Positions 17,520 to 26,777 of a stretch of 64,000 bases of DNA are shown piece by piece. The stretch comes from Mycobacterium sp. SMC-2. Its GTDB lineage: Bacteria; Actinomycetota; Actinomycetes; Mycobacteriales; Mycobacteriaceae. The notes below the pieces were generated by a model. It saw only the letters and a list, made by a program, of their open reading frames with translations, did not search any database and was not told the origin of the DNA. A program made the position numbers and the translations under genes. The stretch is taken from assembly GCF_025263485.1 (NCBI RefSeq), contig NZ_CP079863.1, positions 5,704,001 to 5,768,000 on the forward strand. The letters run 5' to 3'. Within the stretch, counting starts at the first letter, position 1. The number at the start of each line of letters is the position of its first letter.

Positions 17520-18053
17520 ATGACCATCGAGACAGACATTGCTCAGCGGTCTGCGATCATCTCCGCGGCGGTGCGCCCTCTGCCGGATCCCGAGATCCTG
17601 TCCTTCTTGCACCTGGAGGCGCGGCTGGCCGACGAGGGCCGCTACTCGGAGTGGGAGGCCTTGTGGGCCGATGACGAGAACGTCCTGTACCGCGTTCCCA
17701 TGCACCCCGACGACGACCCCCGCACCACGCTGGCCTACGTTAACGACAATCGTAGGCGCATCAAAAGCCGTGTGGCCCAGCTCAATACCGGCAACCGCCA
17801 TTCGCAGATCCCGCCCTCGGTGATGCGCCGGGTACTGTCCAATAGCGAGGTGTCCGACACCACGCCGGATACCGTGACCGTCGAGTCCAATTTCGCGTTG
17901 TTCGAATACCGTTACCGGCAACGATTCTGGGCCGGCCGGGTCAGTCACACTGTCCGCCGCACCGGCAAACCGGGCGAGCTGTGGCTGCTTCGCAAGGTCG
18001 TCAATCTCATCGACGCCGGCGGCCCGATCGACACATTGGCCTTCCTGATATGA
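17520..18053 (+). CDS. Ring-hydroxylating dioxygenase, beta subunit
   Basis: 177-residue SnoaL/cystatin-like beta subunit that would trimerise with the alpha subunit. The segments LHLEARLADEGRYSEWEALW and RFWAGRVSHTVRR are typical of this family. It starts 5 bases after alpha. It has no catalytic metal site, as expected. Confidence 0.92.
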   Translation: MTIETDIAQRSAIISAAVRPLPDPEILSFLHLEARLADEGRYSEWEALWADDENVLYRVPMHPDDDPRTTLAYVNDNRRRIKSRVAQLNTGNRHSQIPPSVMRRVLSNSEVSDTTPDTVTVESNFALFEYRYRQRFWAGRVSHTVRRTGKPGELWLLRKVVNLIDAGGPIDTLAFLI

Positions 18054-18060
18054 GAACCAC

Positions 18061-19641
18061 GTGCTGGTAGGCGATATCTCGGCCAACAATGCCCGCCGGT
18101 ACCCGCAGAAGCGAGCGCTGGTGGATGGCGACCGGGTGCACACCTGGACGCAGGTCGATGACCGGGCGCGGCGGCTGGCCAGCCTGCTCCTCGGCCGCGG
18201 CCTGTTGCCCGGCGACCGAGTGCCGGTGATTGCGCGCAATTGCATCGAATGGCCCGAGATTTCGTTCGGGCTGGCCAAGGCCGGACTGATCGCGGTGCCG
18301 GTGAACATCCGGTTGGCACCGGACGAAGTGGCCCACATTCTGGACGATTCGGGTGCGCGTGCCGCGATCGTGCACGCCGACCAGCACGACAAGTTCGCTC
18401 TCGAGCTCAACGACGTGATCGTCTTCACCATCGGGCCGGATTACGAGACCGCCCTGGCGGCAGCCGATCCGGACCCGCCGCGACTAGCCATCTCCCCCGA
18501 TGACATCGCGGTCATCCTCTACACCAGCGGCACCACCGGCCGCGCCAAGGGCGTGATGAACACCCACCGGGGACTGCTCTATCAGGCCGCCGACACGAAT
18601 CTGGTGACGGAGGCGAACCGGTCCGACGTGATGCTGGCGACCACACCGTTCTTCACCGCCGGCGGCATGGTCCGCACCGTGTCGTGGCTTTATCTCGGCC
18701 AGACGATGGTGATTCACCAGCGGTTCGATCCGCAGGCCGTGATCGACGAGATCGAACGCAGCGCAATTACCTTCACGACGTTCATCCCGACCATGCTGCA
18801 ACGGACGCTGGCAATCATCGAGAGCGGGCCGCCCCGCGACATGTCGAGCCTGCGCCGGATCTCCTACGGCTCGGCCCCGGTACCGCCGGGACTGGCGCAA
18901 AAGGCGATGGATCTGCTGGGTTGCGATCTGCAGCAGCGCTACGGGCTGACCGAGTGCGGAGGCCAGGCCACCATCCTGACCCCGCAAGACCACCGCGATA
19001 TCGTCGCCGGCAAGACATCGATAGCCACCTCCTGCGGGCAGGAGACTCCGATGTGCTCGATTCGGATCGTCGACGGTGACGGCGCCGCCCTGCCGGCCGG
19101 GGAGATCGGCGAGATCGTGATCCAGAGTCCGGCGAATGCAATCGGGTACTGGAACCGCCCCGAACAGACGGCCGAAGCATTCCGACCCGACGGCTTGCGG
19201 ACCGGGGATCTCGGTTACCTCGACACCGAGAACTATCTGCACATCACCGGCCGGAAATCGGACATGATCATCTCGGGCGGGTTCAACGTCTACCCCGCCG
19301 AGATCGAGCGGGTGATCGCCCGCCACGACGGCGTTGAACTGGTCGCGGTGGTCGGTGTGCCCGATCCCGAGTGGGGTGAGTCGCCCGTCGCAGTGGTGAT
19401 CCCCAGAAAAAGCAAGGGCACCGCCGTCGACCTGGAAGGTCTGACGGCGGAACTGACGGTGCTGTGCCGGGCCGAACTGGCCGGCTACAAGCAACCGCGC
19501 CGCTTCGAATTTCGCGACGAGTTTCCGCTCGGACCGGCAGGCAAGATCCTGAAGCGAGAGATAGCTAACCAGGTAATCGAATTCAGCGGTAGGGACGGGA
19601 GACTGTCCATGACATCGGCACCGAGCAAGGAGCGGCCGTGA
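18061..19641 (+). CDS. Acyl/aryl-CoA ligase (AMP-forming)
   Basis: 526-residue ANL ligase. The motifs YTSGTTGRAKG, RYGLTECG, LRTGDLGYL and GRKSDMIISGGFNVYP are clear, and the C-terminal catalytic Lys is in GPAGKILKRE. It probably supplies the CoA thioester used by the Rieske and thiolase-like proteins encoded just upstream, matching IpfF in the ibuprofen system (inference). GTG start, 7 bases after the beta subunit. The stop overlaps the crotonase gene (GTGA). Confidence 0.9.
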   Translation: MLVGDISANNARRYPQKRALVDGDRVHTWTQVDDRARRLASLLLGRGLLPGDRVPVIARNCIEWPEISFGLAKAGLIAVPVNIRLAPDEVAHILDDSGARAAIVHADQHDKFALELNDVIVFTIGPDYETALAAADPDPPRLAISPDDIAVILYTSGTTGRAKGVMNTHRGLLYQAADTNLVTEANRSDVMLATTPFFTAGGMVRTVSWLYLGQTMVIHQRFDPQAVIDEIERSAITFTTFIPTMLQRTLAIIESGPPRDMSSLRRISYGSAPVPPGLAQKAMDLLGCDLQQRYGLTECGGQATILTPQDHRDIVAGKTSIATSCGQETPMCSIRIVDGDGAALPAGEIGEIVIQSPANAIGYWNRPEQTAEAFRPDGLRTGDLGYLDTENYLHITGRKSDMIISGGFNVYPAEIERVIARHDGVELVAVVGVPDPEWGESPVAVVIPRKSKGTAVDLEGLTAELTVLCRAELAGYKQPRRFEFRDEFPLGPAGKILKREIANQVIEFSGRDGRLSMTSAPSKERP

Positions 19642-20426
19642 CCGATCTGGATAACCCGACCACCATCGAGTTCGAGGTCACCGATCACATAGCGACGGTG
19701 ACGCTGAACCGTCCCGACCAGCTGAACAGCTTCAACGAGCAGATGGCCACCGAGCTCACCACTGCCTGGCGGCGGATCCGCGAAGACGACGACATTTTTG
19801 TCGCGGTGCTACGCGCAAATGGCGAGCGGGCGTTCTGTACCGGTATCGACGTGTCCAAGGGCGCGTGGTGGTATCACCTGCCGATCTTCAATCAGGAAGA
19901 TCCCGGCGCCCACCTGGGGCCGAAGGCAAACCTGGTGTGGAAGCCGGTGATTGCGGCGCTGCACGGCATGGTGGCCGGCGGCGCGATGTACTTCGTCAAT
20001 GAATGCGACTTCGCGATCTGCTCGGAGAGCGCGACGTTCTTCGATCCGCATGTCAATTCGGGCGCGGTGTCGGCGCTGGAGCCGATGGGAATGTTGTCCC
20101 TCGGTGTGCCCTACGGCGAGGTGATGCGCTGGGCGCTGCTGGGCAGCGAGGAACGGCTGACCGCACAGACCGCGCAGCGGATTGGTTTGGTCACCGAAAT
20201 CGTTACTGACGACCAATTGCGGCCTCGTGCAGCCGAATTGGCCCGCGAGATTGCGGCTCGGCGACCCCTGGCCATCCAGGGCACCGTGCGCGCGATGTGG
20301 GAGGCGCGAGACCTATCGCCGAGCCTGCGCCAGCGGCACGGCCTGTCCTACACCCAGATTGGCAACCCCAGGGGCGACGAGCGAACCGACTCACGGACCA
20401 ACAAGCGCACGCCACGCTTTCGGTGA
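19638..20426 (+). CDS. Crotonase-fold protein lacking both hydratase Glu residues
   Basis: 262-residue crotonase family member, recognised by VTLNRPDQLNSF, the CTGIDVS oxyanion segment and HGMVAGGAM. At the two hydratase positions it has Tyr (GGAMYF) and His (DPHVNSG), so it is unlikely to be a classic hydratase. The C-terminal tail is basic and probably disordered. It is coupled to the CoA ligase. It may isomerise, hydrolyse or cleave an acyl-CoA; the exact role is unknown. Confidence 0.82.
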   Translation: MTDLDNPTTIEFEVTDHIATVTLNRPDQLNSFNEQMATELTTAWRRIREDDDIFVAVLRANGERAFCTGIDVSKGAWWYHLPIFNQEDPGAHLGPKANLVWKPVIAALHGMVAGGAMYFVNECDFAICSESATFFDPHVNSGAVSALEPMGMLSLGVPYGEVMRWALLGSEERLTAQTAQRIGLVTEIVTDDQLRPRAAELAREIAARRPLAIQGTVRAMWEARDLSPSLRQRHGLSYTQIGNPRGDERTDSRTNKRTPRFR

Positions 20427-20452
20427 CCTGATTTCGCTGAGCGGGAGGACCC

Positions 20453-21943
20453 ATGACTGAAGCGGCGATCGATAGGTTGACCGAGTTCAAGCTGCTCATC
20501 GGCGGCGAGCAGGTGGCGGCCGTCTCGGGTGCGACCTACGACAGCGTGGACCCGTTCACCGGGAAGGCCTGGGCCCGGGTACCCGACGGTGAGGCCGTCG
20601 ACGTCGACCTCGCGGTAACAGCCGCCAGGGCCGCTCTCGAGGGGTCGTGGGGGCAGCTGACCGCCACTGCTCGCGGCAGACTCATCTACCGGCTCGGCGA
20701 GGTCATCGCACGCGAAGCCGAGACCCTGGCGGACCTGGAAGTGCGGGACGGCGGAAAGCTGCTGCGAGAGATGGTCGGTCAGATGCGCTCGCTGCCCGAC
20801 TATTACTTCTACTACGCCGGGATGGCGGACAAGCTGCAGGGTGCGGTGGTGTCCACCGACAAGCCGAACTTCTTTGTCTACACCCGCCACGAGCCAATCG
20901 GGGTGGTCGGGGCGATCACGCCCTGGAATTCGCCGCTGCTGCTGCTGACCTGGAAGTTGGCCGCCGGACTCGCCGCGGGCTGCACGTTCGTGGTCAAACC
21001 CAGCGACCACACCCCGACGTCGACGCTGGCGTTCGCAAAACTGTTCGCCGAGGCCGGTTTCCCGCCCGGCGTGATCAACGTCGTCACCGGCTGGGGGCCC
21101 CGGACCGGCGCCGCACTGGCGTCGCATCCGGGGGTCGACAAGGTCGCTTTCACCGGCTCGACTTCAACCGGAATCCAGGTGGGCAGGGCCGCGATCGCGA
21201 ACATGACCCGGTTCAGCCTGGAACTCGGCGGGAAGTCAGCTCAGGTGGTGTTTCCCGACGCAGACCTCGATGCGGCGGCCAATGGTGTGATCGCCGGCGT
21301 CTTCGCGGCCACCGGTCAGACGTGTCTGGCAGGATCACGGCTGTTGGTGCACGAAGACGTCGCCGATGCGCTGGTGGACAGGATTGTCGCCCGTGCGGCC
21401 ACCATCAAGCTTGGTGACCCGAAGGATCCGGCGACCGAAATGGGGCCCATATCCAACGAACCGCAGTACCGAAAGGTGTTGTCGCACTTCGCCGCCGCCC
21501 GGGAGGAGGGCGCGACGATCAGGTACGGCGGTGAACCGGCAGACGACCTCGGCGGGTTGTTCGTCAAGCCGACCGTGCTCACCGGCGTCAACCGATCGAT
21601 GCGAGCGGTGACCGAAGAGATCTTCGGGCCCGTGCTGACGGTGATGACCTTCCGCGACGAAGATGAGGCCGTGGCCGCAGCGAACGCCACCGAGTTCGGC
21701 CTGGCCGGCTCCGTGTGGACCGAAAACATCCACCGGGCACACCGGGTAGCGGCCAAACTGCGGGCGGGAACCGTATGGGTCAACGCGTATCGCGTTGTAG
21801 GCCCGCATGTTCCGTTCGGCGGTATGGGCTACAGCGGCATCGGCCGGGAGAACGGCATCGACGCCGTGAAGGACTTCACCGAGACCAAGGCGGTGTGGGT
21901 GGAGTTGTCCGGTGCTACCCGTGACCCATTCACGCTCGGCTGA
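20453..21943 (+). CDS. Aldehyde dehydrogenase, NAD(P)-dependent
   Basis: 496-residue ALDH-superfamily enzyme oxidising an aldehyde to an acid. It has the cofactor motif FTGSTSTG, general-base Glu in LELGGKS and nucleophile Cys in GQTCLAG. It closes the Rieske operon, 26 bases after the crotonase. It could oxidise the aldehyde released by an HpaI-type aldolase (inference). Confidence 0.93.
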   Translation: MTEAAIDRLTEFKLLIGGEQVAAVSGATYDSVDPFTGKAWARVPDGEAVDVDLAVTAARAALEGSWGQLTATARGRLIYRLGEVIAREAETLADLEVRDGGKLLREMVGQMRSLPDYYFYYAGMADKLQGAVVSTDKPNFFVYTRHEPIGVVGAITPWNSPLLLLTWKLAAGLAAGCTFVVKPSDHTPTSTLAFAKLFAEAGFPPGVINVVTGWGPRTGAALASHPGVDKVAFTGSTSTGIQVGRAAIANMTRFSLELGGKSAQVVFPDADLDAAANGVIAGVFAATGQTCLAGSRLLVHEDVADALVDRIVARAATIKLGDPKDPATEMGPISNEPQYRKVLSHFAAAREEGATIRYGGEPADDLGGLFVKPTVLTGVNRSMRAVTEEIFGPVLTVMTFRDEDEAVAAANATEFGLAGSVWTENIHRAHRVAAKLRAGTVWVNAYRVVGPHVPFGGMGYSGIGRENGIDAVKDFTETKAVWVELSGATRDPFTLG

Positions 21944-21980
21944 GGTAGCCGACACTGCTCTCCACCAAGGAGATACACGC

Positions 21981-22019
21981 ATGACGCTCCGATTTGCCCC
22001 CGTCGCCATCCGGATCTGA
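21981..22019 (+). CDS. Twelve-codon leader ORF before acyl-CoA dehydrogenase
   Basis: A strong ribosome site (AAGGAGAT) precedes an ATG that encodes only 12 codons and stops one base before the GTG of the next gene. The next gene has no good ribosome site of its own. This may be a translated leader that couples translation, or the true gene start with a one-base indel. Confidence 0.4.
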   Translation: MTLRFAPVAIRI

Positions 22020-22020
22020 C

Positions 22021-23193
22021 GTGTCCACAATTGCGGCCGGCTCCAGGGGGGCCTGGGAGTTGCCCGACGAACTGGTGATGCTGCGTGACACGGTCCGGCG
22101 GTTTATGCACACCCACGTGCATCCACTCGAGGACGGGCTCGAACACGACGCCAACGGTCTACCGCGCGAACAGCTCGTCGAATTACAGACCAAGGCGCGT
22201 GAGATCGGGCTGTGGGCGCTGCAAACACCTGAGGAATTCGGCGGCGCCGGCCTCAGCGCGCTGGGCCAGGTGGTGGTGGCCGAGGAAGCGGCGAAATGCA
22301 GGATGGGGGCATTCTTTCCGGCGCTCGGTGCGTTCGGCGGCAACCCACCGAACGTCATGTTCAAGGCCTCACCCGAGCAGTTCGAAAAGTACGCACGCCC
22401 GATCATCGAGGGCACCATGAGCAAGGCCTACACCGCGATCACCGAAGCATCGGGCGGATCGGACCCCGCACGCGCCATTCGGCTCAAAGCCGTTCGCGCC
22501 GGGTCGGAATACGTGCTCAACGGGTCGAAGATGTGGATATCGCACGCGCCCGGCGCCGACTGGGGCGTGGTCTACGCCCGAACCGGGGCGGGTCGTAACG
22601 GCATCTCGGCGTTCATCGTCGAGAGGGACACCCCCGGTGTCACCTTCAGCCGCATCCCGGTGCTGGCGTCCTTTGCCCCCTGCGAGCTGCATTTCGACGA
22701 CGTCCGGATCCCGGCCGCCCAGATGATCGGCGAAGAGGGGCAAGGGCTTTCACTGGCCACCGATTTCCTCGTCCACGGCCGTATCATCTACGCCGCCGGC
22801 CCGATCGGCATCGCCCAGACCGCGCTGGACATGGCGTGCCGGTGGGCCAAAGACCGCGACGTTTTCGGCGGCAAGCTCGCCGATAAGCAGGGGATCCGGT
22901 GGATGCTGGCCGACAGCGAGGTCCAGCTGCGCGCCGCCCGGCTACTGACCTACCAGGCGGCGTGCAACGCCGACCTGGGCCGAAACGTCGCCGTGGATGC
23001 CTCAGCGGCGAAGCTGTGCGCCACCGAATCCGCCTACCAGGTCCTGGACCGCTGCATGCAGATTCACGGCGCGCTGGGACTTTCCGGCGAACTGCCGCTG
23101 GAGCGCTGGTTTCGCGATCTGCGCGTCAAACGGCTCGGCGAAGGCGCGACCGAGGTCCAGCGTGACGTCGTCGCTCGCGCTTTGCTGGGATGA
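22021..23193 (+). CDS. Acyl-CoA dehydrogenase
   Basis: 390-residue FAD-dependent dehydrogenase of full length. It shows the TEASGGSDP FAD loop, WISHA, QIHGALGLSGELPL and the C-terminal GATEVQRDVVARALLG. It has no paired small subunit nearby, so it is probably homotetrameric. I place the start at GTG 22021, just after the 12-codon leader. A TTG at 21994 would extend it by 9 residues. Confidence 0.9.
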   Translation: MSTIAAGSRGAWELPDELVMLRDTVRRFMHTHVHPLEDGLEHDANGLPREQLVELQTKAREIGLWALQTPEEFGGAGLSALGQVVVAEEAAKCRMGAFFPALGAFGGNPPNVMFKASPEQFEKYARPIIEGTMSKAYTAITEASGGSDPARAIRLKAVRAGSEYVLNGSKMWISHAPGADWGVVYARTGAGRNGISAFIVERDTPGVTFSRIPVLASFAPCELHFDDVRIPAAQMIGEEGQGLSLATDFLVHGRIIYAAGPIGIAQTALDMACRWAKDRDVFGGKLADKQGIRWMLADSEVQLRAARLLTYQAACNADLGRNVAVDASAAKLCATESAYQVLDRCMQIHGALGLSGELPLERWFRDLRVKRLGEGATEVQRDVVARALLG

Positions 23194-23214
23194 GGTGCCT
23201 ACACCGGTCACCCC

Positions 23215-24003
23215 TCATGGGGCACCGCCATCGGCGTAGATGGTCTGCCCGGTCACGAAACCACAGACATCGGAGAGCAGAAATGCGATCAGCGCCCCGA
23301 TCTCCTCGGGCTGTCCCGGGCGCTGCAGCGCGGCGTCGAAACCGAAGTCCTCGACGAGCGCCCGCTCCAGTGCCTCGTGGTAGGGATAACCCTTGCTCTT
23401 GGCGATCGCTCCGCGCAGCGCGTGCAACGCGTCGGTTTCCACCGCACCGGGGGCGACGCAGTTGGCGCGCACGCCGGATTTTCCATGGGTGCGGGCGATC
23501 CCACGGGTGAAGGCCGCGACCGCGGCCTTGAGGCTGGCGTAGGGCAGCCGCGGCTCATGCGGAGCCCGCGCCGAATAGGCCGCGGTGGTCACGATCGCTC
23601 CCCTGCTGGCGATCAGGTGAGGCAGCGCAGCCTGGACACACCGGGTCGTCGCCAGAAGAACATCGCGAAATGCGTTCTCCCAGGCGTCGTCATCGGAGTC
23701 GATCGGCATCATCCCCGCAGTGCCCATCGTGACGGCGATGCCATCCAGGCGCCCCAGGAGCCCCACCGCCTGCTCGACTACCGCGATCGCCACACCGGCC
23801 TGGCTGACATCCGCGGCCAACCCGTACGCGGCCGCCGCGCCGTCGCCGACCAACGTGGCCGCGGCTGCTTTGGCCTTGTCATCGTTGCGTCCCACCACGA
23901 CGACCGCGGCACCCTCGGCGGCGAGCGCGCGCGCTCCGGCAAGCCCCATCCCCGCAGTGCCGCCGACGACGACATAGCCCTTGCCACCGACGCGCAGATC
24001 CAT
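23215..24003 (-). CDS. SDR family oxidoreductase
   Basis: 262-residue dehydrogenase with GGTAGMG cofactor loop (about 14-20), a Ser/Thr region ATTAAYSA and the catalytic YASLK. It ends in ADGGAP, the common SDR C-terminus. ATG 24003 has AGGAGG upstream. It is convergent with the acyl-CoA dehydrogenase. Substrate unknown; a hydroxyacyl-CoA or alicyclic alcohol is plausible. Confidence 0.88.
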   Translation of the reverse strand: MDLRVGGKGYVVVGGTAGMGLAGARALAAEGAAVVVVGRNDDKAKAAAATLVGDGAAAAYGLAADVSQAGVAIAVVEQAVGLLGRLDGIAVTMGTAGMMPIDSDDDAWENAFRDVLLATTRCVQAALPHLIASRGAIVTTAAYSARAPHEPRLPYASLKAAVAAFTRGIARTHGKSGVRANCVAPGAVETDALHALRGAIAKSKGYPYHEALERALVEDFGFDAALQRPGQPEEIGALIAFLLSDVCGFVTGQTIYADGGAP

Positions 24004-24182
24004 CGCGACCTCCTGCAGTAGACATCACCGTCAGAACCCTAAACCACACTGAGACCACCCCGGCGGGCGCTGACGGATCACCGCACCGTCTCAACCGCTC
24101 AGCTGTCGACGGTCTTGTCACCGAAGTGACACCCATGCCAGAATAGCGTCCCGATCGCCGCCATCGACCGAGGACCGCACGC

Positions 24183-24926
24183 ATGACCCTGCCTGATCTG
24201 GTCCTCGTCCACGGCGGCGAACATGCCGGAGACTGTTGGGATCTGACGGTCGCCGAGCTGTGCAGGCGCGAACCGCGGCTGCGAATCCTGGCGGTGGATC
24301 TCCCCGGCCACGGACGGAAGCCGGGTGATCTCGCGACTGCCACGATCGGTGAATGGGCGGACTCGGTCGTCGCCGACATCGAAGACGCCGGCCTCGGCGA
24401 CATTGTCATCGCCGGGCACTCGATGGCCGGCGTGACCGTGCCGGTCGTCGTCACCAAACTCGGTTCGACACGGGTTCGGGAGATGATCCTGGCGACCGCG
24501 TTCGTCCCGCCGCAGGGGACGGCGATCGTGGACACTCTCAGCGGCCCGCTGGCATATTTCGCACGCCGGGCCGCCAGCACCGGCAAGCCGACCAAGGTTC
24601 CCAAGCTCGCCGCCCGATACGCATTCTGCAACGGCATGACCCGCGAACAACGGATGTTCGCCCTGTCACGGCTATGCCCGGAATCAGCGCGGATTCCGGC
24701 CGAGCCCGTCGACCGCAGCGGCCTGCCCGAGGACGTGACGCGTACCTGGATCCTGACGACTCGCGACCGGGCCCTGTCGGTGCAGTCGCAGCGCAACAGC
24801 ATCAACGCCCTGGGCGGCGTGCACCACGAGATCCCGGTGGCCGCGTGCCACGAACTGATGGTCAGCGATCCAGAAGTATTGGCACACATCCTGATCGAAC
24901 GATGCCGCTCCTGGGAAAGCGACTAG
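24183..24926 (+). CDS. Alpha/beta hydrolase
   Basis: 247-residue hydrolase with the oxyanion region LVHGGEHAG, nucleophile elbow GHSMAG (Ser near residue 81) and a C-terminal His in ACHELMVSDPEVLA. It belongs to the short esterase/hydroxynitrile-lyase-like group. The 180-base region before it holds no gene. A hairpin follows its stop, so it is likely monocistronic. Probably a thioester, lactone or ester hydrolase. Confidence 0.85.
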   Translation: MTLPDLVLVHGGEHAGDCWDLTVAELCRREPRLRILAVDLPGHGRKPGDLATATIGEWADSVVADIEDAGLGDIVIAGHSMAGVTVPVVVTKLGSTRVREMILATAFVPPQGTAIVDTLSGPLAYFARRAASTGKPTKVPKLAARYAFCNGMTREQRMFALSRLCPESARIPAEPVDRSGLPEDVTRTWILTTRDRALSVQSQRNSINALGGVHHEIPVAACHELMVSDPEVLAHILIERCRSWESD

Positions 24927-24950
24927 CCGGACCGCGCGGCGGCGGTCCGG
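24927..24950 (+). terminator. Candidate terminator hairpin
   Basis: CCGGACCG and CGGTCCGG form a perfect 8-bp stem with an 8-base loop, immediately after the hydrolase stop. There is no T run, which is common for actinobacterial terminators. Confidence 0.55.
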
Positions 24951-25009
24951 TCGGTGATGAGACTGAGTTGCTGTCCGAGGGCCTCGGACCGGTTCGCCCG
25001 CTGACCCGA

Positions 25010-25037
25010 TATACCGATATCTATTTAACGGTATAGA
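25010..25037. promoter_or_regulatory. AT-rich inverted repeats upstream of thiolase
   Basis: TATACCG (25010-25016) and CGGTATA (25029-25035) are perfect inverted copies, and TCTAT (25020-25024)/ATAGA (25033-25037) forms an overlapping pair. The AT-rich block contrasts with its GC-rich surroundings. It lies 58-85 bases before the thiolase ATG, so it probably contains the promoter and an operator. Confidence 0.45.
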
Positions 25038-25094
25038 CTAACTCGGCCGGCCGGGTCACCGTGCCGTTTGCCGTCCTACGACCCAGGGAGAGAC

Positions 25095-26285
25095 ATGGGG
25101 ACAGCACCACCCCGGGCAGTAATCGTCGCCGCCGCCCGCACGGCGATCGGCACCGCGCGCAAGGGCACCCTGGCCAATATGGACGCCAAAGATCTCGCGA
25201 AGCCGGTTGTCGCTGCGGTCATCGATCGATCCGGGTTACCCGCCTCGGAGTTCGAGGACCTGGTGATCGCCGAGAGCTTGCAGGGTGGCGGGGACAGCGC
25301 CCGGTATATCGCGGTCGATGTGGGGCTCACCGAGATTCCCGGCATGGCCGTCAATCGGCAGTGCGCTTCCAGCCTGACTGCGATCGCCGTGGGCGCGGGT
25401 CAGATCGCCTCGGGGATGAGCCGTGCCGTGTTGGCGGGCGGGATGGAATCCTGTTCCACCACGCCGCTTTTGCGTAAGCGAAAGCCCTTCACCACCGGCA
25501 AGTCCGCCGAGGACTACCAGGATCCTTGGATGCCGTTCTCGCACCCGCCCACCGACGATGCCCCCGCACTCGACATGTCGATCACCGTGGCACACAACTG
25601 CGCGGTGCAGTACGGCATCACCCGGCAGGATCAGGACGAGTGGGCGCTGCGCTCACATCAGCGCGCGATCAAGGCGATCGACGCAGGCTCGTTCGTCGAC
25701 GAGATCGTGCCCATCGAAGTCCTCCAGGCCGACGGCTCGACGGTCACGTTCGCCGAGGACGAGCACCCCCGGCGGGGCACCACACTCGAGGTGCTGGCAG
25801 AGCTGAAGGTGCTACACCCGGAGATCGACGGCTTCACCGTCACCGCGGGCAACTCCTCGGGCATCAACGACGCCGCCGCCGTAGTCGCTCTGACAGCCCC
25901 CGGCTCGCAGGCCGCTTCGCTGGCCAACGTGCTCTCGTGGGCCTCGGTCGGTGTGGCCCCCAACCGCACGGGCAGTGGGCCGATCACGGCGATTCCCAAA
26001 GCACTTGAGCTGGCCGGGTGCACGCTCGATGACGTCGCACTGTTCGAGATCAACGAGGCCTTCGCCGCGCAGGCCGTCGCCTGCGCGCGGGAACTGAAAC
26101 TCGACGAGGAGATCGTCAACGTCTACGGCTCGGGCATCAGCCTCGGCCACCCGATCGCGGCCACCGGTGCGCGGATGGTGACCTCGGCGATCTATGAACT
26201 CCGCCGCCGCGGCGGCGGCATCGGCGTGTTGTCGATGTGTGCCGGCGGTGGCATGGGTGCAGCAATGGTTATCGAGGTGGTTTGA
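25095..26285 (+). CDS. Acetyl-CoA acetyltransferase (beta-ketothiolase)
   Basis: 396-residue classical thiolase that splits a 3-oxoacyl-CoA. The nucleophile Cys is in NRQCASSL, and NEAFA, GHPIAATGARM (His) and CAGGGMGAA (second Cys) complete the active site. ATG 25095 is chosen over an in-frame TTG at 25068 because AGGGAGA precedes it. An OB-fold gene follows after 1 base and may encode a partner. Confidence 0.93.
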   Translation: MGTAPPRAVIVAAARTAIGTARKGTLANMDAKDLAKPVVAAVIDRSGLPASEFEDLVIAESLQGGGDSARYIAVDVGLTEIPGMAVNRQCASSLTAIAVGAGQIASGMSRAVLAGGMESCSTTPLLRKRKPFTTGKSAEDYQDPWMPFSHPPTDDAPALDMSITVAHNCAVQYGITRQDQDEWALRSHQRAIKAIDAGSFVDEIVPIEVLQADGSTVTFAEDEHPRRGTTLEVLAELKVLHPEIDGFTVTAGNSSGINDAAAVVALTAPGSQAASLANVLSWASVGVAPNRTGSGPITAIPKALELAGCTLDDVALFEINEAFAAQAVACARELKLDEEIVNVYGSGISLGHPIAATGARMVTSAIYELRRRGGGIGVLSMCAGGGMGAAMVIEVV

Positions 26286-26286
26286 G

Positions 26287-26700
26287 ATGAGCGCGTTGAT
26301 CGCAGAGGGGCTGTTCCGGGTCGACGGCGACCGTTCGGTGCTGTTCGGTTCACGCCGACGCTCCACCGGTGTCGTGAGGTTCCCGGCCGAGCGTCCGGAA
26401 TTGTTCGACGGCACAGACGATATCGAGTCGATCGAATTGTCCACCGAGGGAACGCTTTACACCTACACGACCCAGGAATTCGCACCACCACTGCCCTATA
26501 AAGGTCCCCGCACACCCGAGACTTTCCGGCCCTATGTGGTGGGTTTCGTCCAATTGGCCGAGGGTCTGCTGGTGGAGACCCTGATCGTGGGTGCCTCCCC
26601 CGACGCGTTACGCATCGGCCAGTCGATGGTGTCGACCGTGACGACGCTGGAAACCGCGGACGGGCAATCGTTTTTGACCTATGCGTTCCGCCCGGCCTGA
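26287..26700 (+). CDS. OB-fold protein, DUF35-like without zinc-ribbon Cys
   Basis: 137-residue protein. Its C-terminal half (GTLYTYTT, YVVGFVQLAEGLLVET, RIGQSM) matches DUF35 OB folds. The N-terminal stretch FGSRRRSTGVVRFP aligns with the zinc-ribbon region but contains no Cys. It begins 1 base after the thiolase stop, so it is likely an acyl-CoA-channelling or scaffold partner of that thiolase, as in archaeal thiolase/DUF35 complexes (inference). Confidence 0.75.
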   Translation: MSALIAEGLFRVDGDRSVLFGSRRRSTGVVRFPAERPELFDGTDDIESIELSTEGTLYTYTTQEFAPPLPYKGPRTPETFRPYVVGFVQLAEGLLVETLIVGASPDALRIGQSMVSTVTTLETADGQSFLTYAFRPA

Positions 26701-26777
26701 CATTGCCGGGCCACGCGCGGGTCGCCAGATGGTGTGGCTTTCGGCCAACGAGCAGGCGAGCGTGGGATAGCCAGCAG

